Source of the DNA: RHLJ01 sp040222455
GTDB taxonomy: Bacteria; Bacteroidota; Rhodothermia; Balneolales; Balneolaceae
Direction: 5' to 3'
NCBI GenBank assembly: GCA_040222455.1
Contig: JAVKDD010000011.1
Location: 682,001-746,000 of the forward strand
Length of the DNA stretch: 64,000 bases
Below, piece by piece: positions 54,347 to 63,504 of this stretch. The position numbers and the translations under genes were made by a program. The notes under the pieces were generated by a model. It saw only the letters and a program-made list of their open reading frames with translations. It did no database searches and was not told where the DNA came from. Every line of letters starts with the position of its first letter. Within the stretch, counting starts at the first letter, position 1.

Positions 54347-55318
54347 TTACCAGCCCAATAGGTAGGCAAAAATAAGAGGTGCAACAATAGTCGCATCAGA
54401 TTCAATGATAAATTTCGGAGTATCGATACCTAATTTTCCCCAAGTGATTTTCTCATTTGGAACCGCTCCGGAATACGAACCATAACTTGTCGTCGAATCA
54501 CTAATTTGACAAAAATAACTCCACAATGGGGCGTCAATTCCTAAATCCTGATCTAGCATGGGAACTACACAGATCGGGAAATCACCCGCAATACCACCTC
54601 CAATCTGGAAGAATCCAATTCCAGCTTGTGAATTTTGTTGATACCAATCTGCTAAAAACATCATGTATTCAATGCCAGATTTGGTAGCTGAAGGGATTGT
54701 TCTGCCTTCGATACAATGTGATGCAAAGAAGTTGCCGCAGGTTGAATCTTCCCAGCCAGGAACAATTATAGGTAGGTTTTTCTCGGCTGCAGCCAATAAC
54801 CATGAATTTTTAGGATCAATTTGATAATCAGAAACCAAATCGCCAGAAAGCAGGATATCATAAAAATATTCGTGTGGAAAAAATCGTTCGCCAGACTCTT
54901 TTGCATTTACCCAGCGCTTAACGAGATGTTCTTCGATTGCTCGCATTGCTTCCATTTCTGGTATGCACGTATCTGTAACTCGATTAAAATGATTATCTAG
55001 TAATTCCTGCTCATCACCAGGACTTAAATCACGGTAATTCGGAATTCTCTTATAATGATTATGTGCAACAAGATTAAAAACATCTTCTTCAAGATTAGCA
55101 CCCGTACATGTAATGATATGCACTTTATCTTGTCGTATCATTTCGGCTAATGATAGCCCAAGTTCTGCAGTACTCATTGCACCTGCTAAGGTAATCATCA
55201 TCTTAGCATCAGAGTTTAATTGATTCTCGTAACCCTTTGCTGCATCAACTAATGCGGCTGCATTAAAATGTCTGTAATGATGGGTAATAAAATTTGAAAC
55301 TGGTCCTTTGTTAGTCAT
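54347..55318 (-). CDS. Deoxyhypusine-synthase-family protein (bacterial DHS-like)
   Basis: 323 residues with the NAD/spermidine fold of deoxyhypusine synthase: 'MMITLAGAMSTAELGLSLAE', 'ITCTGANLEEDVFNLVAHN', 'GDFPICVVPML', and 'TTSYGSYSGAVPNEKITWGK', which retains the Lys of the WGK motif that carries the aminobutyl intermediate. Bacteria lack eIF5A, so modification of that protein cannot be the job; homospermidine- or other polyamine-forming activity is known for relatives. Its ATG lies 8 nt inside the end of the arginine decarboxylase gene, which strongly ties it to polyamine metabolism. Confidence 0.88.
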   Translation of the reverse strand: MTNKGPVSNFITHHYRHFNAAALVDAAKGYENQLNSDAKMMITLAGAMSTAELGLSLAEMIRQDKVHIITCTGANLEEDVFNLVAHNHYKRIPNYRDLSPGDEQELLDNHFNRVTDTCIPEMEAMRAIEEHLVKRWVNAKESGERFFPHEYFYDILLSGDLVSDYQIDPKNSWLLAAAEKNLPIIVPGWEDSTCGNFFASHCIEGRTIPSATKSGIEYMMFLADWYQQNSQAGIGFFQIGGGIAGDFPICVVPMLDQDLGIDAPLWSYFCQISDSTTSYGSYSGAVPNEKITWGKLGIDTPKFIIESDATIVAPLIFAYLLGW

Positions 55319-56717
55319 CGTATCCTAATATATGTAACATATTTTCTACGTTTTGTTCTTCACGGTATACATGATCAATAATATTTCCTTCTTCGTCAAT
55401 ATCTACGACTACTTGTTTTGGTGAAGGGATAAGGCAATGTTTAATTCCTCCATAGCCACTTATAGCATCTTGATATGCGCCTGTATGGAAAAAACCAATG
55501 TATAATGGTTCTTTATCGTATTCAGAATATCCCGGTAGCAAAATTTGCTGATTTAATTGTTCAGAGTTGTAGTAATCGGAGTGATCGCAACTAATCCCTC
55601 CAATATTCACTCTTTTATACATTTTGTCCCATTTATTGAGCGGCAGTAATATAAATTTCTCGTTAATAGACCAGGCATCTGGTATAGTATTCATTAAACT
55701 ATTATCAATGATATACCAAAGCTCAGTATCATTTTGTTGCTTTTGTTCCAAGACTTCAAAAATTACTGCACCGCTTTCACCAACGGTATATCGGCCAAAT
55801 TCCGTATAAAGATCTGGTTCTTCAATTCCAGCTTCATTGCAGGTTTCTTTTACATTCCTGACAATTTCATTGATGATGTATTGATAATCGTAATCGAAAT
55901 TGAGAGAATTCTGAATTGGAAATCCACCACCAATGTTCAATGATTTTAACTCAGGACAAAGTTTTTTTATTTTTGTAAATAATGAAAGTGCTTTTTGAAA
56001 TTCTCCCCAATAATAGAGGGTATCATTTATTCCTGAATCCACAAAAAAGTGAACCATAACTAGTTCAAATTTAGGATTATCAATAATTTGCTTTTTTACA
56101 AGCTCAAGAATTTCCCGTTTATTAATTCCAAGCCTTGAAGTATAATATGCAGCACCTGGATTTTCCTCTATCGATATTCGTAGACCAATTTTAATAGGGA
56201 AATCAACATCTATAGCTTCAAGTTTTTCCAATTCACTTGTACTGTCTAGTACAGTAATTGAATTAGTAAAACCATCTGTTAGAAGAGATCCAATCTTTTT
56301 AATGTAGTTTTTGGTTTTATATCCATTATGAACAATAATTTTAGACTTATCAAGCCTTCCGTTTTCATGCAAACGTCTTATTAAATCGATATCGAAGGAA
56401 GAGGAGGTTTCAAGTGATACATTTTCCTTCATTGCCGTTCGAATTACATGACTAAAATGGCAGCACTTTGTACAATAACAAAATTCGTATTTCCCTTGGT
56501 AATCAAATTCTTTAAACGCATTTTCAAAATAAGCGCGAGATTTTTTAATCTGACTTCGAATTTTAGGAAGATATGTTAATCTGAATGGGGTGCCGTACTT
56601 ATCTATGATTTTTTTTAAGTCAACTCCATTAAATTCAAGATATCCGTTTTTTAGTTCAAAACCATTTTGCGGGAAATAATAAGTCTGTTCAATTAGTTCT
56701 TTGTAGGTATTTTTCAT
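55311..56717 (-). CDS. speA: PLP-dependent arginine decarboxylase (alanine-racemase fold)
   Basis: 468 residues of the fold III PLP decarboxylases. The cofactor Lys is in 'FCYCTKCCHFSHV' (about residue 83), the sheet ends in 'IGLRISIEENPGAAYYTSRL', the glycine loop is 'SLNIGGGFPIQNSL', the phosphate-site Glu/Arg in 'YTEFGRYTVGESGAV', and the substrate-side Cys/Asp in 'GGISCDHSDYY'. It is shorter than the 650-residue E. coli SpeA, as is usual in this phylum. Makes agmatine from arginine. First gene of a two-gene overlap with the DHS-like gene. Diaminopimelate or ornithine decarboxylase is less likely. Confidence 0.87.
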   Translation of the reverse strand: MKNTYKELIEQTYYFPQNGFELKNGYLEFNGVDLKKIIDKYGTPFRLTYLPKIRSQIKKSRAYFENAFKEFDYQGKYEFCYCTKCCHFSHVIRTAMKENVSLETSSSFDIDLIRRLHENGRLDKSKIIVHNGYKTKNYIKKIGSLLTDGFTNSITVLDSTSELEKLEAIDVDFPIKIGLRISIEENPGAAYYTSRLGINKREILELVKKQIIDNPKFELVMVHFFVDSGINDTLYYWGEFQKALSLFTKIKKLCPELKSLNIGGGFPIQNSLNFDYDYQYIINEIVRNVKETCNEAGIEEPDLYTEFGRYTVGESGAVIFEVLEQKQQNDTELWYIIDNSLMNTIPDAWSINEKFILLPLNKWDKMYKRVNIGGISCDHSDYYNSEQLNQQILLPGYSEYDKEPLYIGFFHTGAYQDAISGYGGIKHCLIPSPKQVVVDIDEEGNIIDHVYREEQNVENMLHILGYDD

Positions 56718-56810
56718 TCCTTATTTTTATAAAAAGGGGCAATTAAATATGTGCGAATTTATTCAGTTTATTTAACAATATAAAAGAATGCTTTAGTTAT
56801 AATTAAAATA

Positions 56811-58484
56811 ATGAGTATATCACTAGCATCCCGCGCTCTTTATACATTTATTCTAGCCTTTTTTGTATTAAATGCATTTTCATTACCTGTTTCAGCTCAA
56901 CGAGTTATATCTATTACTGAAAACGGAAATAAGATTGAAATACCGAATGATATTCGAAATGATTTTTTACAAAATTCTGAGTTGAATGAAAGGATTATTT
57001 TAGAATGGTTTGCTTCAAATGGGTATTTGAATGCTGAACTTGATCAGATTAATAAAAATCAGTTTGAGGTTCGAAAGGGTTGCAAGTTTAAAATTTCAGA
57101 AATTAAAATTGAAGGTGAAATCCCAGAGACTTTATCAGTTTCATCATTAGAGTACTATTCAAGAGATGGACTCCAATATGTTATTGAGGAAACGCTAAAT
57201 AAACTGGAAAATATTGGTTTTTTATTTGCAAAAATTGAAATTGAATCGATACTCCCAAAAACTGATGATTGTGAGCTAAGCGTTACATTGAAGATTGATA
57301 TAGGTAATCAGTGGACTACAGGAAGTATTATTTTTCCAGGATCTAATTTAAACAAGCCTTCATATTTAAAAAGAATATCAGGTTTTCGGGATTCCATAAC
57401 TATTACTCCAGATGTATTAAATGAATTAAAACTCAATCTGAATGGAAGCGAGCTTTTTGAAGAAGTGGCTGAACCAAAAGTATTTATTGAAAACAATGAA
57501 GCTGTTATTGTAATCGGAGTTCAGGAGAGGGTTTTAAATCAATTTGATGGATTGTTGGGATATGTGCCCGATCAAAATGGGAACGGACAAATAGTTGGTG
57601 ATTTTGAACTTAATTTATGGAATGTGCTTAACCAAGGGAATGGAATTGAACTGGAATATCAAAGGCTTAGACCTGAAACTTCTCGCTTAAATATAGGTAT
57701 TTCGCAAGATTGGTTCGGATCAATTCCAGTAGGACTAGGTTTTAACTTTAACCTTTATCAAAATGATACCACGTTCCAAACAAGAAATATTAGTTTAGAT
57801 TCATATTACCTTGTAACCAGAGGACTTAGACTCACTGGAAGTATTGGTCAGATTTCCGCTACTTCGAGCAATAATATTCCAACAATACTTGAACCAGATG
57901 GCAGGAAACAATATGCAGAGCTCGGATTCAGATATTCAACTTTAAATAATGTTGATGTTCCAACTTCAGGAATACGTTTTGGAATTAGCTTCGGCGTTAG
58001 CAATAAAAGCGTTGATATAGATTCTATTAGGGCATTCTCGCAACAGTTTATACATTCCGAAGCTTCTTTTTATTATCAAGTTTCAAATAAAAGTGTTCTT
58101 GCACTCTCAACACAATCTTATTTTTTAAACTCAAATAAAATCACAGTAAACGATTTGATATGGTTTGGTGGGGCGACTTCGTTCAGAGGGTATTCAGAGG
58201 AACAATTCCGAGCATCAAGATTGGTTTGGGGAGATGTAGAGTATCGCTTTTTAGTAAATCGTTCTTCTTATTTATTTGCCTTTGGTGCTTTAGGTGGATA
58301 CCACCGACCAAAGTTACTCACTGAATCCGATTCGAGTTTTAAAACTTCCGACTTTTTAAGCTCAACTGGATTTGGTATAAGCTATAAAATCAAAATTGGG
58401 CGATTGAAATTTACATACGCTCTTTCACCTCAAGAAAGCTTGGGTAACGGGAAAGTACATTTAGGGATTATAACTAGGCTATGA
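56811..58484 (+). CDS. BamA/TamA-family outer-membrane beta-barrel protein
   Basis: 557 residues: Sec signal (cleavage near 'LPVSAQR', residue 29), one or two POTRA-like domains (about 85-235, 'FKISEIKIEGEIPETLSVSS', 'LENIGFLFAKIEIESI'), then a D15-type barrel (about 245-557). The barrel has the folded-loop motif 'GGATSFRGYSEEQFRASRLV' (VRGF/Y type) and closes on the aromatic-alternating 'LKFTYALSPQ'. It is shorter than BamA (about 800), so it is a TamA- or Omp85-like accessory insertion factor or secretion pore. Single gene. Confidence 0.85.
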   Translation: MSISLASRALYTFILAFFVLNAFSLPVSAQRVISITENGNKIEIPNDIRNDFLQNSELNERIILEWFASNGYLNAELDQINKNQFEVRKGCKFKISEIKIEGEIPETLSVSSLEYYSRDGLQYVIEETLNKLENIGFLFAKIEIESILPKTDDCELSVTLKIDIGNQWTTGSIIFPGSNLNKPSYLKRISGFRDSITITPDVLNELKLNLNGSELFEEVAEPKVFIENNEAVIVIGVQERVLNQFDGLLGYVPDQNGNGQIVGDFELNLWNVLNQGNGIELEYQRLRPETSRLNIGISQDWFGSIPVGLGFNFNLYQNDTTFQTRNISLDSYYLVTRGLRLTGSIGQISATSSNNIPTILEPDGRKQYAELGFRYSTLNNVDVPTSGIRFGISFGVSNKSVDIDSIRAFSQQFIHSEASFYYQVSNKSVLALSTQSYFLNSNKITVNDLIWFGGATSFRGYSEEQFRASRLVWGDVEYRFLVNRSSYLFAFGALGGYHRPKLLTESDSSFKTSDFLSSTGFGISYKIKIGRLKFTYALSPQESLGNGKVHLGIITRL

Positions 58485-58489
58485 GTTAT

Positions 58490-58519
58490 TTGCTCTAAGA
58501 TCTAAAAGTGCTATCTTTG
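58490..58519 (+). promoter_or_regulatory. Promoter of the metH operon
   Basis: TTG at 58490-58492, 19-bp spacer, perfect -7 box TATCTTTG at 58512-58519. The transcript would begin just before the riboswitch. Confidence 0.75.
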
Positions 58520-58532
58520 AGCATTATTTAAT

Positions 58533-58637
58533 GCTTATTAAGAAAGACTGAGGGAATGGGCCCGTTGAAGTCTTGGCAACCGCTTAATTGCAAGAAAGGT
58601 GCCAAATCCCACTCGGAATATCCCGGGAAAAATAAGT
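58533..58637 (+). ncRNA. SAM-I (S-box) riboswitch
   Basis: P1 is formed by CTTATT (58534-58539) and AATAAG (58631-58636). The conserved core 'GAGGGAATGGGCCCGTTGAA' and 'TTGGCAACC' follow the S-box pattern (GAGGGA...TGGCCC...TGAA...GGCAACC), and 'GGTGCCAAATCCCA' is the matching P3/P4 side. Located between the metH promoter and a GTG start. The downstream 50 nt hold a 5-bp hairpin (58635-58639 / 58649-58653) that competes with P1, so switching may be weakly transcriptional or translational. SAM binding should turn expression off. Confidence 0.92.
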
Positions 58638-58687
58638 GAGCTTTTTCTTCACTCTTTGTTAATAAGCCAATCATCAAAACAAACAGT

Positions 58688-59692
58688 GTGGATATCAGAA
58701 AACAATTAGAAAATCGGGTCTTAGTGCTTGATGGTGCAATGGGCACAATGATTCAGCGACATAAGCTTTCGGAAGAAGACTTTAGAGGTGATCGGTTTTC
58801 GGATTCGAAAGTTGACCTAAAAGGGAATAACGACTTACTTTCAATTACTCAACCCCAAATTATTCAGGAAATTCATGAGCAGTATTTAGAAGCCGGGGCT
58901 GATATTGTAGAGACAAATACGTTTAGTGGAACAACCATTGCTCAAGCAGATTATGAGTTGGAAGATGCTGTTTACGATATAAACTTCGAGTCAGCGAAAC
59001 TTGCTCGTTTAGCTTGTGATATTTACACTAAGAAAAACCCTGAAAAACCTCGTTTTGTAGCAGGTGCAATGGGTCCAACTAATAGAACCGCTTCAATGTC
59101 TCCAAATGTTTCGGATCCCGGATTTCGGGCAATTACCTTTGATGAGCTCGCTACTGCATATAAAGAACAGGCAAAAGGGTTAATGGATGGTGGTTCTGAT
59201 CTACTTCTTATTGAAACTGTTTTTGATACCCTAAATGCAAAAGCTGCAATTTTTGGAGTTCTGGAACTGTATGAAGAGACAGGAAAAGAACTTCCAATTA
59301 TGATTTCTGGAACTATTACCGATGCAAGTGGCCGCACACTCTCCGGACAAACAGTTGAAGCATTTCTAATTTCCTTATCTCACGCTCCATTACTAAGTAT
59401 CGGCTTAAATTGTGCGCTGGGAGCAGAACAGTTGAAACCATATTTAAAAACTCTTTCAAAATATTCTCCTCATTTTATTAGCGCTTATCCAAATGCTGGA
59501 CTACCAAATGAGTTTGGAGAGTATGATCAAGGCCCTGATGAAATGGCGAAACAAGTAAAATCCTTTTTGGAGGATAAAATGGTGAATATTTTAGGCGGTT
59601 GTTGCGGAACAACTCCAGAACACATTAAAAAAATGGCAGAATTAGCCATTCAGTATTCGCCCAGAAAAATAAATGAGGGAGTTGTAGCTTAA
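58688..59692 (+). CDS. metH: Methionine synthase, homocysteine-binding module (split MetH, N-terminal part)
   Basis: 334 residues equal to the first module of cobalamin-dependent methionine synthase: 'NRVLVLDGAMGTMIQRHKLS' at the start, and the zinc-binding Cys in 'GLNCALGAEQL' and 'ILGGCCGTTPEHIKKMA' near the end. The start codon is GTG (58688), the only good start in frame after the riboswitch. The stop overlaps the next start (TAATG, 59690-59694), so both halves are made together as separate chains. In E. coli they are one 1227-residue protein. Confidence 0.94.
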   Translation: MDIRKQLENRVLVLDGAMGTMIQRHKLSEEDFRGDRFSDSKVDLKGNNDLLSITQPQIIQEIHEQYLEAGADIVETNTFSGTTIAQADYELEDAVYDINFESAKLARLACDIYTKKNPEKPRFVAGAMGPTNRTASMSPNVSDPGFRAITFDELATAYKEQAKGLMDGGSDLLLIETVFDTLNAKAAIFGVLELYEETGKELPIMISGTITDASGRTLSGQTVEAFLISLSHAPLLSIGLNCALGAEQLKPYLKTLSKYSPHFISAYPNAGLPNEFGEYDQGPDEMAKQVKSFLEDKMVNILGGCCGTTPEHIKKMAELAIQYSPRKINEGVVA

Positions 59693-62373
59693 TGAAACCA
59701 AATCCTTTAAAACTGAGTGGACTTGAACCTTTAATTATTACTCCTGATTCCAATTTTGTAAATGTTGGCGAACGAACAAATGTAACTGGCTCAAAGCGGT
59801 TCTTGAATTTGATAAAAGCTCAGGATTACACCACAGCTTTAGAAGTTGCATTAGATCAAGTACAAGGTGGAGCGCAGATCCTTGATGTAAATATGGATGA
59901 AGGAATGCTTGACAGTGCTCAGGAAATGACCACTTTCCTCAATCTGATTGCTTCAGAACCAGAAATCGCCAAAATCCCGATTATGGTCGATTCCTCGAAA
60001 TGGGATGTGATTGTAGCAGGTTTGAAATGTATCCAAGGTAAAGGAGTTGTGAATTCGATTTCTCTAAAGGATGGGGAAGAAGAATTCTTACGTAGAGCTA
60101 AAATTGTTAAACGATTTGGTGCAGCAGTAATTTCAATGGCATTCGACGAGGATGGTCAAGCTGATAATCTAAATCGTAGAAAAGAAATTTGTGAAAGATC
60201 CTATAATCTTTTGGTTAATAAAGTTGGCTTTAATCCTGCTGACATCATTCTAGACCCAAATATTTTCCCGGTTGCTACAGGAATGGAAGAACATCGAAAG
60301 AATGCGCTTGATTTCTTTTTAGCGGCTAAATGGATTCGTAAAAACCTTCCGGGAGCACATATTATTGGTGGTGTAAGTAATGTTTCGTTTTCATTTAGAG
60401 GGAATAATCCTGTTCGTGAAGCTATGCATTCCGCTTTTTTATATCACGCAATCCAACACGGAATGGATATGGGAATTGTAAATCCCACTCAACTTGAAAT
60501 CTATGATAACATCCCAAAAGAACTCTTAGAAAGAGTAGAAGATGTGTTACTTGATCGCAGGGATGACGCCACTGAACGACTTTTAGAAATCGCTGATGAG
60601 TACAAAGGAACAGGTGAGAAAAAAGAAAAAGAAACTCAGGAATGGAGATCTGCAACAATAGAAGAGCGACTTAGTCATGCTCTAATAAAAGGTATTACTG
60701 AATTTATTGAGGAGGATACCGAAGAAGCCAGAGTTAAATATGAAAGTCCGCTTACGGTAATTGAAGGCCCTTTAATGGATGGAATGAATGTAGTAGGCGA
60801 TTTATTTGGATCAGGAAAGATGTTTTTACCTCAAGTAGTAAAAAGTGCCCGAGTAATGAAGCAAGCTGTAGCCTATTTAACTCCATTTCTTGAAGAGGAA
60901 AAAAAGAAGAATAAAGATACAAGAAAGAGATCGAAAGTTCTTTTAGCAACGGTTAAAGGCGACGTTCATGATATTGGGAAAAACATTGTGGGCGTTGTAT
61001 TGGCATGCAATAATTTTGACATTGTTGATCTTGGTGTGATGGTTCCAACCGACAAAATCCTTGACGAAGCTGAAAAAGAACAGGCAGATATTATTGGATT
61101 AAGTGGCTTAATAACTCCATCACTCGATGAAATGGTTGGAGTAGCTTCAGAAATGCAGAAGCGAAATATGAAAACACCTTTATTAATTGGCGGGGCAACT
61201 ACTTCAAGAATTCATACGGCAGTAAAAATTGACCCAAATTATAAATCGCCGGTTGTGCATGTTTTGGATGCTTCCCGATCGGTGAGTGTCTGTTCTGAAT
61301 TGTTAAATGCAGGAAATAGAGACGAATTTATATCTTCTGTAAAATCCGAATATTCATTAATGCGCCAGGATCATGAAAAAAGAACAAAGAAAAAATCACT
61401 TCTAAGTTTTGATTCTGCAAAAAAGAATAGGACGGTTATAGATTGGGAAACAACAATCTATCATAAGCCAAAACTGATTGGTACTAAAGTATTTGAAGAG
61501 ATTGATCTTTCAGAATTACGAAAATTTATTGATTGGTCTCCCTTTTTTAGAACATGGATGTTGACTGGAAAATACCCAGCTATTTTGGAAGATAATGTGG
61601 TTGGAGAGCAGGCAAAAGAGTTATTTAATGATGCTCAAAATTTGTTAGACAAAATTATTTCAAATAAAGCTCTTCAAGCTAAGTCAGTTATTGGACTATT
61701 TCCAGCGAACAGTTTTGAAGAAGATGTGATAGTTTTTGAAGATGAGACTAGAACTAAACATCTTGCTAAATTTCATTTCTTAAGGCAGCAATCAGCAAAG
61801 CGCCTAGGACAGCCCAATTCTTCTTTGGTTGATTACATTGCCCCACTGGAGACTAAAAAAGCGGATTATATTGGGTTGTTTGCAGTTACATCTGGACTTG
61901 GAATTGAAAAATTGATTAAAAAGTTTAACGAGGAACATGATGATTACAATTCTATACTTCTAAAAGCACTTGCCGATCGTTTAGCGGAGGCACATGCTGA
62001 GTACATGCATTATAAAATCCGTACCGATTTATGGGGATTCTGTCCTGATGAAGAATTTAATAATGAACACTTCATCGGAGAAGAATATCAAGGAATTAGA
62101 CCTGCACCTGGATATCCAGCTTGCCCAGATCATACCGAGAAAAAAACACTTTTCGATTTACTTGAAGTGAAGAAGAATACTGGAATTTCTTTAACTGAAT
62201 CGTTTGCGATGTATCCGGCAAGTTCGGTGAGTGGGTTTTATTTTTCACATCCACAATCTAGATACTTTGGTGTTGGAAAAATCAATAAAGATCAAGTTGA
62301 AGATTATGCAGTACGTAAAGGAAAATCAGTTGATGAAATTGAAAAATGGCTAAGTCCAAATTTGGCATATTAA
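59692..62373 (+). CDS. metH: Methionine synthase, folate-, cobalamin- and SAM-binding modules (split MetH, C-terminal part)
   Basis: 893 residues. Pterin-binding barrel (about 1-290, 'FVNVGERTNVTGSKRFLNLI'), cobalamin cap and Rossmann domain (about 320-560, with the cobalt-ligand His in 'VKGDVHDIGKNIVG'), and the SAM-binding activation domain (about 590-893, 'RPAPGYPACPDHTEKKTLF', 'SVSGFYFSHPQSRYFGVGKI'). It moves the methyl group from methyltetrahydrofolate via cobalamin to homocysteine held by the partner module. Translation is coupled to the first half by 1-nt overlap. Confidence 0.95.
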   Translation: MKPNPLKLSGLEPLIITPDSNFVNVGERTNVTGSKRFLNLIKAQDYTTALEVALDQVQGGAQILDVNMDEGMLDSAQEMTTFLNLIASEPEIAKIPIMVDSSKWDVIVAGLKCIQGKGVVNSISLKDGEEEFLRRAKIVKRFGAAVISMAFDEDGQADNLNRRKEICERSYNLLVNKVGFNPADIILDPNIFPVATGMEEHRKNALDFFLAAKWIRKNLPGAHIIGGVSNVSFSFRGNNPVREAMHSAFLYHAIQHGMDMGIVNPTQLEIYDNIPKELLERVEDVLLDRRDDATERLLEIADEYKGTGEKKEKETQEWRSATIEERLSHALIKGITEFIEEDTEEARVKYESPLTVIEGPLMDGMNVVGDLFGSGKMFLPQVVKSARVMKQAVAYLTPFLEEEKKKNKDTRKRSKVLLATVKGDVHDIGKNIVGVVLACNNFDIVDLGVMVPTDKILDEAEKEQADIIGLSGLITPSLDEMVGVASEMQKRNMKTPLLIGGATTSRIHTAVKIDPNYKSPVVHVLDASRSVSVCSELLNAGNRDEFISSVKSEYSLMRQDHEKRTKKKSLLSFDSAKKNRTVIDWETTIYHKPKLIGTKVFEEIDLSELRKFIDWSPFFRTWMLTGKYPAILEDNVVGEQAKELFNDAQNLLDKIISNKALQAKSVIGLFPANSFEEDVIVFEDETRTKHLAKFHFLRQQSAKRLGQPNSSLVDYIAPLETKKADYIGLFAVTSGLGIEKLIKKFNEEHDDYNSILLKALADRLAEAHAEYMHYKIRTDLWGFCPDEEFNNEHFIGEEYQGIRPAPGYPACPDHTEKKTLFDLLEVKKNTGISLTESFAMYPASSVSGFYFSHPQSRYFGVGKINKDQVEDYAVRKGKSVDEIEKWLSPNLAY

Positions 62374-62415
62374 CCAAGAAATTAAATTAAAAACGTTATT
62401 CAGTGCGAAAGTGAT

Positions 62416-62449
62416 AAATCTACCATTTTATTTAGCGATGTAGATTTTT
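62416..62449 (+). terminator. Weak hairpin with T run between metH and metF
   Basis: 8-bp AT-rich stem (62416-62423 / 62440-62447), 16-nt loop, T run to 62449. Probably leaky, allowing metF to share the SAM-controlled transcript. Confidence 0.4.
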
Positions 62450-62487
62450 CTATGATAGGCAATTGATCAGAATGACAAGAAACGAAT

Positions 62488-63444
62488 ATGAAAGTAACAG
62501 ATTATTTTAATAAAGCAGACGGCAAAACACTCTTCACTTTTGAAGTACTACCCCCATTAAAAGGGCAGAATATTCAAACTTTATTTGATCATATTGATCC
62601 ATTAATGGAATTCAATCCTCCGTTTATTGATGTAACCTATCATCGGGAGGAATACATTTATAAAAAACGAGAAAATGGGTTATTAGAGCGTAAATCGGTT
62701 AGAAAGCGACCGGGAACGGTAGGTATGTGTGCTGCAATCCAAAATTATTACAAAGTAGATGCAGTACCTCATATTATTTGTGGTGGATTTAGCAAAGAAG
62801 AAACTGAAAATGCTTTGATTGACCTTAATTTTTTAGGAATTGATAATGTGTTAGTACTTCAAGGTGATGTTAGAAAACCAGATCGTATTTTTGTTCCTGA
62901 ACCTACTGGGCATGCATATGCTTCCGAACTTCTTTCCCAAGTAGTAGATTTAAATAACGGCATTTTCCTTGATGATGAAATCGAAAATGCAGCTTCTTCA
63001 GATTTTTGTATCGGAGTAGCGGGATATCCAGAAAAGCATACAAACGCTCCAAATATGGAAACCGATTTACGCTATTTAAAACAAAAAGTGGATGGGGGAG
63101 CAGACTACATTGTGACTCAAATGTTTTTTGATAACCAAAAGTATTTCGAGTTTGTAAAAGCGTGCAGAGAAATTGGTATCGAAATCCCAATTGTTCCGGG
63201 GTTAAAGCCAATCACCACTAAAAGGCAGGTTACATTACTTCCAGATTTATTTCATATTGATATTCCGGAAGCTCTTTCATTGGAACTTGAACATTGTAAG
63301 GATAACGAAGCTGCACGTCAGATTGGAATCGACTGGGCAGTTCAACAATCTAAAGAACTTATTGAGTTTGGAGTACCTACACTACACTATTACTCGATGG
63401 GGAAATCGCTATCGGTTTATGAAGTAGCAAAAGAGGTTTTTTAA
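62488..63444 (+). CDS. metF: 5,10-methylenetetrahydrofolate reductase
   Basis: 318 residues, FAD-bound barrel. It makes the methyltetrahydrofolate used by the upstream MetH. Motifs: 'FTFEVLPPLKGQN' with the catalytic Glu, 'FIDVTYHREEYIY', 'LGIDNVLVLQGD' and 'GADYIVTQMFFDNQKYFEFV', with 'PIVPGLKPITTKRQV' near the end. Follows metH by 114 nt in the same direction. Confidence 0.95.
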   Translation: MKVTDYFNKADGKTLFTFEVLPPLKGQNIQTLFDHIDPLMEFNPPFIDVTYHREEYIYKKRENGLLERKSVRKRPGTVGMCAAIQNYYKVDAVPHIICGGFSKEETENALIDLNFLGIDNVLVLQGDVRKPDRIFVPEPTGHAYASELLSQVVDLNNGIFLDDEIENAASSDFCIGVAGYPEKHTNAPNMETDLRYLKQKVDGGADYIVTQMFFDNQKYFEFVKACREIGIEIPIVPGLKPITTKRQVTLLPDLFHIDIPEALSLELEHCKDNEAARQIGIDWAVQQSKELIEFGVPTLHYYSMGKSLSVYEVAKEVF

Positions 63445-63504
63445 AGATAGTTTGAAGGAATAGTTACGATCAAATGGTCACCTATGCTTATAAATAAGCT
63501 GTGA

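Noticed and set aside
58688..62373. Frameshift splitting metH
   Set aside because: The break falls exactly between modules with a clean TAATG overlap and complete domain ends on both sides, so it is a natural split.
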